Of a stretch of 64,000 bases of DNA, positions 1 through 10,906 are shown one piece after another. The position numbers and the translations under genes were made by a program. Numbering within the stretch: the stretch's first letter is position 1; each line of letters begins with the position of its first letter. The stretch covers positions 1 through 64,000 of the forward strand of contig KB722769.1 of the NCBI GenBank assembly GCA_000349905.1, in the 5' to 3' direction. The DNA comes from Volvariella volvacea V23. Lineage: Eukaryota > Basidiomycota > Agaricomycetes > Agaricales > Pluteaceae. Below the pieces are notes generated by a model that saw nothing but the letters and a program-made list of their open reading frames with translations, had not been told where the DNA came from and did not search any database.

Positions 1-3
1 CCC

Positions 4-711
4 CTAACCTCCATAGCCTCCATAGCCTCCATAGCCTCCATAGCCTCCATAGCCTCTAGCACCTGTAAGACTGCTGTTCAACATGTCCATGTTGCCCTCG
101 ATGTATATGAGTTGTCCAAGCTCAGATGATGTAATACAGCCCCACACCATGATGTGCCCTCCCCCATGCTTGACCTTCTTTGTCACATAGCGCATGTCCA
201 AACCTTGCCCTGGCAGCCTCCAACACCAACGAAACCCATCTGAACCCATTAGGCTGAATTTCGACTCATCAGAAAACACCACCACCTTCCAGTCCTCCAC
301 TGTCCAGTCCTTATGCTTCTTTGCCCATGCTAGCCGCTTCCTGATGTGCACTTTTGTTAAGAGCAGCTTGACACGATGCTTGCAGGCTTTGAAGCCAGCC
401 TTTTGGAGTCGCTCCCTGATGGCCTGAGCTGTGACCCCAGGAAAATAGTTGCACTGGAGGTCAGTTGCGTCCCTGGCACGACCAGAGCCCAGGATTCGGA
501 TGGCGAAACGGACGTCGTTTTCTGTCAGCTTGGGCGGGCGACTGGATTTCTGGGCTGTGCGGTAAAAGTCGGTACCACTGCCATACTTTTCGACAATACG
601 GCCGACAGTGGTGAGGTGCACAGCGCATTGAGAGGCAATATCACAGTGTGAAAACCCCTGTGACTTGAGGGTGACGATGTGAGCTTTCTTGGTGGGAGAT
701 GTGTAAACCAT
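4..711 (-). pseudogene. Tc1/mariner-type transposase, 3'-truncated
   Basis: The N-terminal half of a Tc1-like cut-and-paste transposase. The first ATG is at 711; in-frame codons further upstream have no ATG. It shows an N-terminal helix-turn-helix (about residues 5-45), a second DNA-binding helical part, and the start of the RNase-H-like catalytic core with the first catalytic Asp in VVFSDESKFSL and the following MVWGCI motif. Family members are about 340 aa; here only about 215 aa of transposase-like sequence remain. The regions that should carry the second Asp and the final D/E are absent, because the frame runs into a Gly-Gly-Tyr-coding tandem repeat and then the window edge. Catalysis is therefore not possible from what is seen. 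The missing part could in principle continue left of the window, but the repeat makes simple continuation unlikely. Confidence 0.8.
9..53. repeat. 9-bp tandem repeat, five perfect units
   Basis: Five perfect copies of ctccatagc followed by a decayed sixth. On the minus strand the unit encodes Gly-Gly-Tyr repeats that are joined in frame to the end of the transposase reading frame, so the repeat has replaced, or been inserted into, the 3' half of that gene. Confidence 0.85.
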
Positions 712-868
712 GGTGATAGAAGGTAAGAGGAGGGGTATCTCTCGCCACAGAGACACGACTGGAACGAGTGTGAACCCCCCTGGCTTTTATACATCTCATG
801 AAGTGGTCAACCCCGCTTGCAAAAGAAAATATTGCAGCACCCCCAAAAAATTGTTTCCTGATTTTTTT

Positions 869-888
869 CCTCATGGCTGACCATGAGG
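869..888. repeat. 8-bp inverted repeat with 4-nt loop
   Basis: cctcatgg and ccatgagg flank a ctga loop just upstream of the transposase gene. It may belong to the element's end region, but the other end of the element is not in the window, so the terminal repeat cannot be confirmed. Confidence 0.35.
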
Positions 889-3670
889 CCCCAACTATGT
901 CTTGAGTATGAAGTATATCAGTGTAGAATTTACGTGCATGTATCGACCACCCATTGTCCAGAGATTTGGGACCGAATTCGGTTAGAGACCACGTGTTGCA
1001 TTACTAATCTTAGTTACTGTACATCGTTGTGGCATCTCGTAGTGGAAATAAAGGATTGATCTTACCAACTGGAATATGTAGCAGAGCGGCGTACAAGGAG
1101 CTCTTTTGCAGCTTCAACGGTGTTGAGAATAATCACATTTTGACCTGCGACATCCAGATAAGGATATCGGGATCTAACCCGAATCTAAACAGAAGAGGCA
1201 CACTGTAGATCTTTGACCATTTGTGGTACGTAAACCATTCATGGCTTTTTGGGAGGTCCCATGCACTGCCGAAGAAAAACCTCCCTTTAGGGCCAGGAGG
1301 GAGGGGCAGTCTCGATGCTTCAAGCGACGCAGAACGACAAATACCAGCAGGAAAAAGAAAGTTGCATGGGGGAGATATGAGTCCATCGACCGAGAGAACA
1401 ATTCCGTCGAATCTGCTAGGCCTGTATATTTGACACCTTTTTATAAGTGTCGGCTTATGGTTTCACTCTCCGGTAGGGATAGAGCATACGCTTTTATAGA
1501 AGATTGAAGGCGATATGCCTAAAGTGGGAGTACCCGAACATATGAACACACCAGCCTGTCAACTCAACCTTCACATCATTCTTTCTGTAGATCGACGAAA
1601 TATTACTGGTTGCAAGACATACCAAGGAGATGATTGAAATACCGATCCGACAGGGAAAGCTGTCGACCTGACGAAGGAAACGTCGACTCCTTGCAGGAGT
1701 TTCGTGAACGGAATGGAGGGTGCCAACCAAATAATCGTGCACGAAGATATAATAAACAAAGTCCCTAAAGGTTACCCGAATCCCAGCGGTCTGAGAATCG
1801 AAGCTTTCTGATTTGAGTTGGAGATATCGGGTCATCGGAAATTGAAATACTTTTTATAAGCAAGAGGCGCATAAAACTACGTGCTGTTGCACGAATGCTG
1901 ACAAGTAACGAAGCCAACCCCCATTGCACGACAGCCGACGCCACCAGATACACCAGTACAACACCAGACCTTTCCAAATGAAACGAGTGAGATAGCAATC
2001 CGGAACAAGCCTCGAAGGAGTAAAAACAACTCGCCTACTCTCGTCTGCGAAAGCCCGAACAATCAGGAGAATGCAACCTGGATGCAGTGGGTGGCGTACT
2101 TTGTGAGCATGAAACCTGATTAGATTATCAAATCGCGCACGAGAATTAGTCAAGGGAAATGTTCCTCCATCCGACACGTCAGATCGTGGGACGTTAAATT
2201 GATAGGCATAGCACTGACTCTAAAAATCCCGTGCAGGAGAACAAGATAAGCATCGAGAACAGACAATCGTGTAGACTCTCACCTTGGCTGATTGAGAGCG
2301 ATTCTTGCTCATCAGCGCATTCCTACGTAATGAATTCGTCGATTTGACGCAGGAAATCTAATGTGTTTGTTATCTATCAATAGCTTGTCATCAACACGCC
2401 GAGAAAAGAGACAATCAAAGGGGATGAAGAATGAAGACAACGCACATTGGTACCTGGCATATCTTGGCCGGTTCCACGTCAGACGCAAATGAGTGTTGTC
2501 GACAAGGCATGGGTACTAGCGGAATGAGGGATGTGGGTTTACATTGTCCGAGGTCGAGAACTATGCCCACCAAGTTCAAAGCATCGCCATTCTTTGCATT
2601 CGAGCGGCAAGAGCCTCACGACAGCACGAGGATCTGCCTCGAACTCAAACTAAACCACGAATCCTAAATCACCTACCAAGAATGCGAGAACTGGTGCGTA
2701 ATCCAAGCGCAGGAGAGAATCTAGCTACCCAAAACGCGTACAGCACAGGCCGCATCCTTCCGAAGATCGAGCTGTCCCATCCGTGCTCCGAACTGCGTCG
2801 CAATCCTTGACGATGGACTATAAAGGCACGACGACAATACCGCCCGGCCCACGGTCTTGGTTGCTTCAAGCTCCGTCACGCGGCTCGCGACTGCAAGCAA
2901 GGCTTTCACACGGAGAACACCGACACCGACTGTCGCCACAGCTCGACTCGACGCCCGCTCTTCCAACCCTCCTCCAGGTCAATCTGCTGCGACCCAGCTA
3001 TCTTCGCTCTCTGTGCGGCACTTTTTCGCGAATGGCGCTGCAGGACGCTTGCAAAGAGGTGCTAGCCTCTCTTTGTGTTTAGATGATGCGAAGCGTTCAG
3101 GTACGTGAGCTCGAGAAGCACAGGCACGCCAACTTGTTGACTCAAAGTGCTCAGATTGCGCCTTTTCAGTCGAAAGCCGTCGACGAAAGGTTAGCGCCCA
3201 CTGTAGGTGGGATGTCGAGCACATGGATTGAGGCAGGCACGTAACCCCTACACTCCCAAGTCGCACCGCGCAGATGATCTAATTGAACCGCGCCCAGCCT
3301 TTCAAACGCCTCAGCTCCACTCGCCAATCTGGGATGAATTGCAGCCCCTTGATTCCGTGCAGGCCGCATCCTTCACAGCAGCTCCGGGCATCTCACTGTT
3401 TAGCGCTCGCTGCTTCATTATTTCCTCGTTCCTCCAGTCTTCCCCGATTCTAGCAAGCACTGAATGTCCGACGCAGCATACTGATTCCGTCTACACGTCG
3501 GACTTGGTATCAAACGGCATCATGCATGCCGGCGATGTGAGAGGCCGAGAGCATGCCGGGCTCAGAATGACGCGTGCATGTCAATCCAACTCCGACGGGA
3601 TGGTCATCAATGACGAGAGTGATACAGCGCTGGTTACAATACAGTACATGCAGGCGTCCGAGAAACAACA
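889..3670. other. intergenic, no gene supported
   Basis: Reading frames here are short, mutually overlapping and without recognisable motifs or consistent splice structure. I see no RNA gene. The part near 3.3-3.7 kb probably includes the 3' UTR of the minus-strand membrane protein gene. Confidence 0.5.
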
Positions 3671-4198
3671 TCAATCGCTGGCCGACGCATCCCTCATCCT
3701 CACACGTCGCCGTCTGGGGGATCTTCCTCGGCGGTCTTCGTCGTCGTCTTCGTCCTTCAAAGAGTACATGTCTCCCTCGCTTGAGCTGGATTCGTCTGCT
3801 GCCGTGTCCTGAGGGCCGTCTTGGATTTGGGTGGCAAACTTGACTAGGATAGTTGCGAGGCGTCTGCTTCCGAGCCCGAGAATTGCGCCAGTTATGCATG
3901 CCACGCCGACAAAGACATAGAGCGGGTAGATAGCCTCGAGAATGTACAGAGTGATGCCGAATGGCAACCGCAGAAAGACATTGTAGGCGGTTTGAACAAA
4001 CACGACAACGGGGGCGGAGAGATAGAGGAGGGGAACAAGGAGCAGGAAGAGATAAGGTTTTGAGAGCCTTGAGAAAAGGGTTGCTGATGCGGAGACGAGC
4101 GATGATGTGATGGAAACGGCTGTGCGCAGATAAGGCCAGAGCTTGAGCACGGGCGGCGGGGCCGTCGGGGACGACGTCTGGGCTAGCTGGGCGGCCAT
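3671..4198 (-). CDS. small two- to three-TM membrane protein (175 aa), unknown function
   Basis: Single-exon gene of 175 codons. I do not recognise the family. Hydrophobic stretches lie at about residues 45-70 (LFLLLVPLLYLSAPVVVFVQ), 80-115 and possibly 25-42, followed by a hydrophilic C-terminal tail of about 55 residues rich in Ser/Asp/Glu and then in Arg. This suggests a small integral membrane protein with an acidic-basic cytosolic tail, possibly ER. Its ATG lies 197 bp from the ATG of the divergent SET3-like gene, so the two probably share a promoter. The long antisense frame over the neighbouring gene is not real. Confidence 0.7.
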   Translation of the reverse strand: MAAQLAQTSSPTAPPPVLKLWPYLRTAVSITSSLVSASATLFSRLSKPYLFLLLVPLLYLSAPVVVFVQTAYNVFLRLPFGITLYILEAIYPLYVFVGVACITGAILGLGSRRLATILVKFATQIQDGPQDTAADESSSSEGDMYSLKDEDDDEDRRGRSPRRRRVRMRDASASD

Positions 4199-4395
4199 GG
4201 GCGGGGACTCGGGCGCATATAGTCGGGGCAGATGACGATGGGGGTTGGGGAAGAGAGGGAGGGTGTTGACATGTGTTTACGCAGCTTGACTGGATGGGCC
4301 TTGTTATTGTAGGGGGCTCCAAGGGCAACGGCTCTGCCATCTTTTCTTTCCTTTTTTCCTCCAAGTTTTCCCTTTTCTCGTCGTTGTCCGCCTCG
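4199..4395. promoter_or_regulatory. shared bidirectional promoter region
   Basis: 197 bp between two divergent start codons. It holds pyrimidine-rich tracts (ctttcc/ttttcc) next to the SET3-like start, typical of fungal core promoters. No specific factor site is claimed. Confidence 0.5.
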
Positions 4396-7300
4396 ATGAA
4401 CGACGATGCAAAAGAGGCTGCCTTGAGTCTCCTCAGTCTCGCCCCCGCCAGTGTCCCCATCATCCCCCTCAAGAGAAAGCAGAGTGCCACTACCCTTCCC
4501 AGTCCCCAGGACGATGTCTCTTCTGAAGCAATCAACTGCATCTGCGGCCTGACATACGACGACGGTTTCTCCATTGCGTGCGACAAGTGTTCCAGATGGT
4601 GCCATGCCGCTTGTTTCGATATCGTGGAGGGTGGGGTCCCGGAAGAGTGGCAGTGTTGGGAGTGCAAGCCGAGGGACGTCGACCGGGAGCGGGCGTTCAA
4701 GCTACAGAAAGCACGACAGAAGCAGGTGGAGGATCTCAAGGAGCTGGAGAAGGCGAAGCGGAGACAGAGCCCGGGCATCGACCGCAAACATCGTCGAACG
4801 AGCGCGCCCGCTGTGGACGGAACAAACTCGAAGCGCAAACGAAGGCCGTCCATGGTCCAGCCCAATGCCAGTCACCATCACCATCACCATCACCACAGCA
4901 ATGGCCACAACAACGAAGACGAACACGTCGACATCGACGAACCTTGGACCCATTCCTACATCCCCATTGCCCAAGACATCATTCCCAGCTCTGATACTCG
5001 TGACAAGCTCCGTCGTCAGGCTCAGCACTGGCGTGGCATTACTGCTCTTTCTCCTTCGTCCCCCAACCCCATGGCTGCTGTCTATCTCCCCCCGAACCAT
5101 CCTGCGCCCCCCACATCCGTGCAGCCCCTTCCAAGCAGCTCGTACAACCACCCCGCTCTCTCCCTATACACCAATCACTCTGTCCGGCCTCCAAGTTATT
5201 CCGTCCACACAACCACCCCAATTCAGTCGAAACAATACATCGCTCCATTCGTTTCCACAATCACCCCAACCTCCTCCTACTTGGCTGACCCCCTCAATGC
5301 CTACGCCCATCTCGGCATGCCGAAACCCTTTGTCCATCTAATGGGTCCGCCTTTGGATGTTGCATTAGACGCTCGGCTGACGGGGGGGAAGAGCCGCTTT
5401 GTCAGAAGTGGCTGCAGACCAAACGCCGTGCTTCGACCCATCTTGTGCTCAAAGCCCTCGACATCGACAGAGACATCGCCCGTCTCGTCGTCATCATCCA
5501 CTCAGCAAGACTCGGAATCGCTGACCTTTGGCGTCTTTGCACTACGGGATCTCAAGGCCAACGAGGAGATTGTCCTAGGTTGGGAATGGGATGATGGAAA
5601 TGCCGTTCATTCACTACCCGCCCTCATCGAATCACCGCATATGTTCCCGTAAGTACAACTCTTACTTATCTTCCAACTATACAAGTTCACAAACTGCAGC
5701 TCTTTTCACTCCCCCGGAACTGCTTCTGGTCAACCGCCAACGCCGTCAACGCCGGTACCACCGTCACCTGCACCATCTACCTCAAACTCTGCCGCACCCG
5801 ATAGTCCCGAGCAAATAAGACACCTACGAGCTCAAATGGCAAACATACTGCATGCACTGGCGTCAGCGTTTGCAACTTGCGCGTGCGGTTCCAAGTCCAA
5901 GGACTGCGTTATCACGCAGATCGCAGCATTCGTGGACGGCGAAGTTCCCTCGGGTGTATCAAGGCCTGTTGACCTCGGTCCCCTCATTGGCACCAAGCGC
6001 GGTTTCAAGACGAGGGAACGGGTCCCGTTCTCGGGAGGGATGACGGGTGTGGAGATGTGCGAGGACAGCAACGACGAGGTGGGGGATTCAACGACCGAGA
6101 CAGAGAAGCAAGTGTTGGGTCATGGTCGATTTGGTGTGAAGGCGCGTACGAAGGACCGGAGAAGGCGGAAGGGTGATGAGAACGGCAAAGATGATGGTAG
6201 GTGATATTCCTTCATTGGTTTCAACTTTGCGGCCTGACTAGTCGTTCAAGACGCCTCGAGAAACTATATCAATTCAAGTTCAGCGCATTGCCCGCCAAGA
6301 CATCGACCGCCAGATCCCACTCCAAGTGATGATACGATGGATGTCGACTTGTCGATAGAGGAAGCGGAAGCGAAGATGCCGCCAAAGCTACGGAAGCGAT
6401 GGATCCAACGAGAAAGTGAAGCGCTGAAGGAGCTGAATGGGAGGAACTCGCGGAACTCCCAGAGTCCGGGTACAAGCACTACCAATGCACCGAGTGGGAC
6501 GTCAAGTACCGAACAAGGGGAGCGCGTAAAGGGTGCAGCGGGATTGAATGGGGGTAGTGGGTTGGGTATACGCGTCGAGGATGACGATAAAACAGATACT
6601 GATGATGGTATGTCTACTCTGAACATGCATCATACCCTTCCTCATAGAATGCCCTATCCTGCAGACCGCGATCACGACATGCCACCACCATCAATTCCAC
6701 CCATGCCTAGCCCACCTGCGGTCTCGTCGTCGGTCATCTCCAGAAGAGGGGGCAAGGATCCTCCGCAGCCCGTTATCCAAATATCTCGGCCACACTCCCC
6801 GTCCCCGTCCCCACAGTCGCAACGAGAACAGATACCGACCTCTCTACCATTACCACCGCCGTCCGCTTCTCCTTCGGTACCTTTTGCTAACTTATCCTTA
6901 CTATCTCCTGTGATACCCAGTACGGTGGCTCTCTCTGAGGATGGTGGTCGGGGGTTCCGTAAGGTGCTAAGTGAAGAAGGGCTCAAGAAGTTGAAGGGCC
7001 TTCATCGACAAGAATCTCCCTCTCGGCCGCCTCCCGCCACACAACCCAACACATCCGACGCTGTTCCAGCAGGCGGACCACCACCCATCACGAGTTCTCC
7101 CAGTGAACCCTCCTCTGCGCTATCTGAGAATGAATATGTACATTCTCCGCCATCCTTGTCTTCAAGCATAGAACTTGAACCGCCACCACCACCATCCTCG
7201 ACAGAAAGTAGCACCCCCGCTCCTAGTCCCGAAGCTGCAGTTGCCACTAGTGCTGCGAATCCTTCAGCGTCCTCACCTAGTCCCGCAGAGTTGTCTGCGC

Positions 7301-8979
7301 CTCCGCTACCTGATGTTGATGCTGTGTCGGCCTCACATGAGGAGCCGATGTCATCGTCAATAAGCTCGACACCCCAGGAAGTGCCGATGGAGGTGGATCA
7401 GGAACCCGACGCTCACCCTTCAATACCCTCGCCCCCTCCATCCCTGTCTCCCGTTGCGAAAACTGAATCCCTTCCGCCTCACGAAGCCAGCTCAGGTGAT
7501 CAGGAGTCATCGGGGCTTCCAGCGGAGACACGTACCTCTGCTTCCGTATCGCCAATCATCCCAACGACACCAGCTCCAATATCTATTGCATCATTGATGA
7601 ATCCGTCATCCACCCCTTCCTCTCCAATTGTTCCACCTCCCTCCTTGGAGTCTGGCTCGAGCTCCATTCCTGCGCCACCCAAGGTGAAGATGTCGTTGAA
7701 GGATTTCGCGCTACGACGGAAAAAGCAAAAGGAGGAGGAGGAGAGGGAGAAGGAGCAGCGGGAGAAGGAAGAGAAGGATAGGATGGAGAAGGAAGCACAG
7801 GAGAGGAAGGAGAGGGAAAGGGAACAACGCGAAGCTAGAGAACAAGAGGAGAAGGATAGAGCGAAGGAGGAAGCACGGACCAAGATCGAGGTGGAATCAG
7901 TTGCCGAGGCGGTGGCCGATCCTGACGATGTAGTTTCGATGGGATCCGCTGCTAACGACAGCATTGAGCTGGAGATTCCTCTTATCAAGAGATTGTCCTC
8001 TCCCCCTCCCATTATAGGCAATGACATTCGATACCCTATCGGCACGCATATCAATGCAAACTACGCCACGAATCGCCCGAACGTCAACGGATCACCGCAT
8101 AGTCCACTGACACGACAAGCGAAAGTGGAAATGTTGGACACTCAAGTGCCACCGCTCTCTGCGCCGCGTCAAGAGCCTGTGTTTGGACGGAGGACACCTG
8201 ATGCAAGACGGCCGTTCTCTGCTTCGCATGTGCCTCTGGCTTCACCACAGGGATTACCTCGCCACCATGTCCGTCGACCGTCAAGGGAAGATGGAGAGAT
8301 TCCGAGTACAGGAGATGAGTCTCCACGGGACCGGGATCGTGATGACTACTTTCAACCCGCTCCTCCTTTATCCGCCTCGTCGTCGTCTTCTACTTCATTT
8401 AATGCTGACCATCATTCTCATTCATCATCGTCCGCTCCACAACATTCTAACCACCACCCCCACTCTCACACATCACATAATTCTAATCATTATAATCACC
8501 ATCCGCCCCTTGTCCAATCACATTCACCCCCGACTCAACCAAGATCGTTTCTATCGCCCCGAAACACGACACCTTCACCCTCGACGAGCGGCACCCCGAG
8601 CTCAGCTCCACCGCGGAGGCCTTCCCTGCCTCCACTAAGAGCGGGTTTGCCCACTTCGTCGAACAATACGGGGAATACCGCCTCCAGCACGCCAGCACCT
8701 CTGCTCCCCACCAACACGCTAGCTCGTCCTCCACCGCGTGGACCCCGAGCGCTATACAACGGTGGTGGCGCGAGCTCGGGTATGAGTAATCCAGGGCCAA
8801 ATGGGGGGATGTCAAATGGTGGATCGAATGGAAGTTACTCGAGTTACCCACCGCCTAGACCGTACGGTCCGCCACCGAGACGACCGTTGGCGGATAGAGA
8901 CAGGCTGGATAGGGATAGAAGACCGGGACCTTTGCCGCCCAGATCGAGCACGAGTCGGGGTGTTGGATGGAGTCGGTAG
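4396..8979 (+). CDS. SET3-like PHD finger and SET domain protein (1492 aa)
   Basis: Three exons, 4396-5648, 5700-6196 and 6251-8979, join in phase to give 1492 aa. The PHD finger has all zinc ligands: C48, C50, C62, C65, H70, C73, C87, C90. A SET domain follows (about 290-410) with the GKSRFVRSGCRPNAVLRP core at about 330 and FGVFALRDLKANEEIVLGW at about 378. This PHD-then-SET order and a weakly conserved SET are typical of yeast Set3/Set4 and animal MLL5, which act in a histone deacetylase complex (Hos2/Snt1/Sif2 in yeast) and are generally thought not to be active methyltransferases. A KMSLKDFALRRKK motif at about 1063 leads into a charged coiled coil (about 1070-1135). The rest is low-complexity, Pro/Ser- and His-rich. 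Residue numbers assume the 1492-aa model. A 57-nt in-frame stretch at 6608-6664 has good splice signals and may be a further intron, giving 1473 aa. The upstream ATG at 4273 is less likely because the following codons are 5'UTR-like pyrimidine-rich sequence. Confidence 0.88.
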
Positions 8980-9607
8980 CGACAATTCGCTGGGTAATAT
9001 GAAGGGGTGCGTGTGGCTGTTGGATATTGGATTTTGCGGGTCAGGTTCCGCCTATTGTTGTACACCACTACCTTCCTCATCGCTATTTCTCTCATGTCTT
9101 CTCATCTTCCACCTTCGACCTTCGCTTGACTGTATACTTTGTTTCCGCTACTTTATTCACTTTGCCGTGTTTGGGACTGTGCTTTGCCATCACACACCAC
9201 CTACTCCACCTCATCCTCCCCTCTTACTGTTCTTTCTCTTCGCCTACTCACCATGCACCTCGTCTAATCGCCCTCTTCTATTGTACATACTTGATTGTCG
9301 ACCTGGATTTTACACTGTTGTTCACTTTCAGACGTAGAGACTGCATGCAAGACGCAAGATTAGTGTATTGATTATCAGATGATTTTTTAAAGATATTTGT
9401 GCATTATTTGGACAGCCTGTACTGTACGCAATGGTGGTGTTTGTAGCTGTTTGGGGTCTCCGTGTTGAACTTGTGACTTGCTCTCGAGTGACACCCGCAC
9501 CGCGCTCGCATTTGCTCTCCTCGCAACCAGACGTTATCTTTCTTATTTCCCCCTATTTTCACTTTCGTTACCCTCATCCTTGATTTCTTTCTGCTACCAC
9601 CACCAAA

Positions 9608-10906
9608 ATGTCCGACGCCGCAGTCCAGATCCCAGCTGTTCCTCGCCCCCTCAAGCGTACCGCCTCCACAGCGTCGTTGCCGACCCCTCCCAGGACGCGT
9701 CACCGTCGCAAGAACGGGTCCAAGCAGCGCGCAGATGACGATACGGACACGGACGAGGCTAGCGGAGCAGACAGCGGCTGCGAGCTCCCGGATCTCACTG
9801 GACCTTTCAAAAAGAGGAAGACGGAGATGTCGAAGGAAGCCACGGAGGATGAAGACGCGTTTTGGCTGGGTGCACCTGCTGATAGGACTCGTAGCAAGAC
9901 CGTCCGGGCCTCTGCGGCCTCTGCTGCGTCGTCGCTTCATTCGCCGCCCCAGTCGCCGGTCAAGGCGACGACGGTGAGACGTAGCCAGAGGACGCAGAGC
10001 AAGAAGGCTATAGGTGTGCCACCGATTTCTCCTCCCCCTTCGAAGCATAAACGGGCTGTTACGCCTGAGAGAAAGGCTCTGGTAGTCACTCCACCGCCAA
10101 AGATCAATCTGGCTGTTACGCCCTCCCCGCCCTCGACGCCTGTGAAGCAAAGCCGTCCAATCCGTGACTCTCCGGATAACCCGTTCCTCGACTCGCCGCT
10201 GGAGCCTGGATTTCTGTTGAATTTCGAACGTGATACGAGTCCCACTCCGTCTCGCCCGTGCAAGGAGCCACCGAAGATGGTTTACGTCTAGTGAGTGCTT
10301 CTGGGTGGCATTCGCATGATCTCCTGACTAATATTCTACCAAAGTCGTGGCAAGAGACAGGAGTTCCCGAACCCGTATTACAATTATCATAAAGAACGTG
10401 CTCATTCACCATTAGCCACATCCCGTCTTCCCATCGAACACCGAGACTATTCCCCCGACTTCCGTCTTCTCCCCCGCGTTCTCTTCCCAGTGAAGAAGAC
10501 CCGCTCTGTGACTCGGAAGCAGCAGCAGGAGCAACAAGCACCAACTGAAGAGGTACCCTTGCCCACAACTCCCAAGGCGAAGCCTAAGAATTTGGCGCGC
10601 CTGTCGCTCTCCCCCGTAGATGGCCAGAGCGACGATGAGGAGGACGCTGTACTGGGGAAGGGGCCAATTCCTCTCCAATTTGGTGTTCCTGATAGGTTGA
10701 TGCCTCTGAAGGATCGCGCGCCTCCTGCGGCTGATAAGGGAACTAGCCGCACCCGGGCTCCGGCATCCAAAACCAAGACCACGACTGCACCCACCAGCAA
10801 GAAGGGCTCAGCTAAGGCGCCTTCCAAGGGACGAGCAAAGGCGGGCGAGAAGCCAGCTTTGGCTGCACCGTTCGAGTTGAAGACGAAGCCCAAGCCCTGG
10901 AAGTAA
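9608..10906 (+). CDS. S/T-P-rich basic protein (414 aa), probably nuclear
   Basis: Two exons, 9608-10290 and 10345-10906, join in phase 2 (TA|T) to give 414 aa. I do not recognise a named family. The first exon is packed with Ser/Thr-Pro sites, many followed by basic residues (for example TPPRTRHRR, TPERKA), as in cyclin-dependent kinase substrates. Short blocks that look conserved are NPFLDSP and, across the intron, MVYVYRGKRQEFPNPYYN. Basic clusters (KKRK, RHRRK) fit a nuclear location. The C-terminal half is Lys/Pro/Ala-rich, histone-H1-like in composition. A role in cell-cycle-linked nuclear regulation is an inference from the sites only. Confidence 0.72.

Noticed and set aside
1..10. telomere repeat at the window start
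   Set aside because: Only one CCCTAA-like unit is present; not enough to call a telomere.
3207..3812. 201-codon plus-strand frame
   Set aside because: Antisense to the well-supported minus-strand membrane protein at its right end; composition mirrors that gene's acidic tail and no exon partner exists.
3510..4865. 451-codon open frame on minus across the SET3-like gene start
   Set aside because: It is antisense to the PHD finger exon and overlaps the small membrane gene; its sequence is low-complexity Pro/Ser/Arg without motifs. A shadow frame.
6880..6930. 44-nt intron in the SET3-like gene (gtacct...acccag, with a gctaac branch-like site)
   Set aside because: Removing it shifts the frame into an immediate stop.
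9404..10150. 248-codon minus-strand frame opposite the S/T-P-rich gene
   Set aside because: Arg-rich reading of the antisense strand; the plus strand has a proper start, intron and stop.
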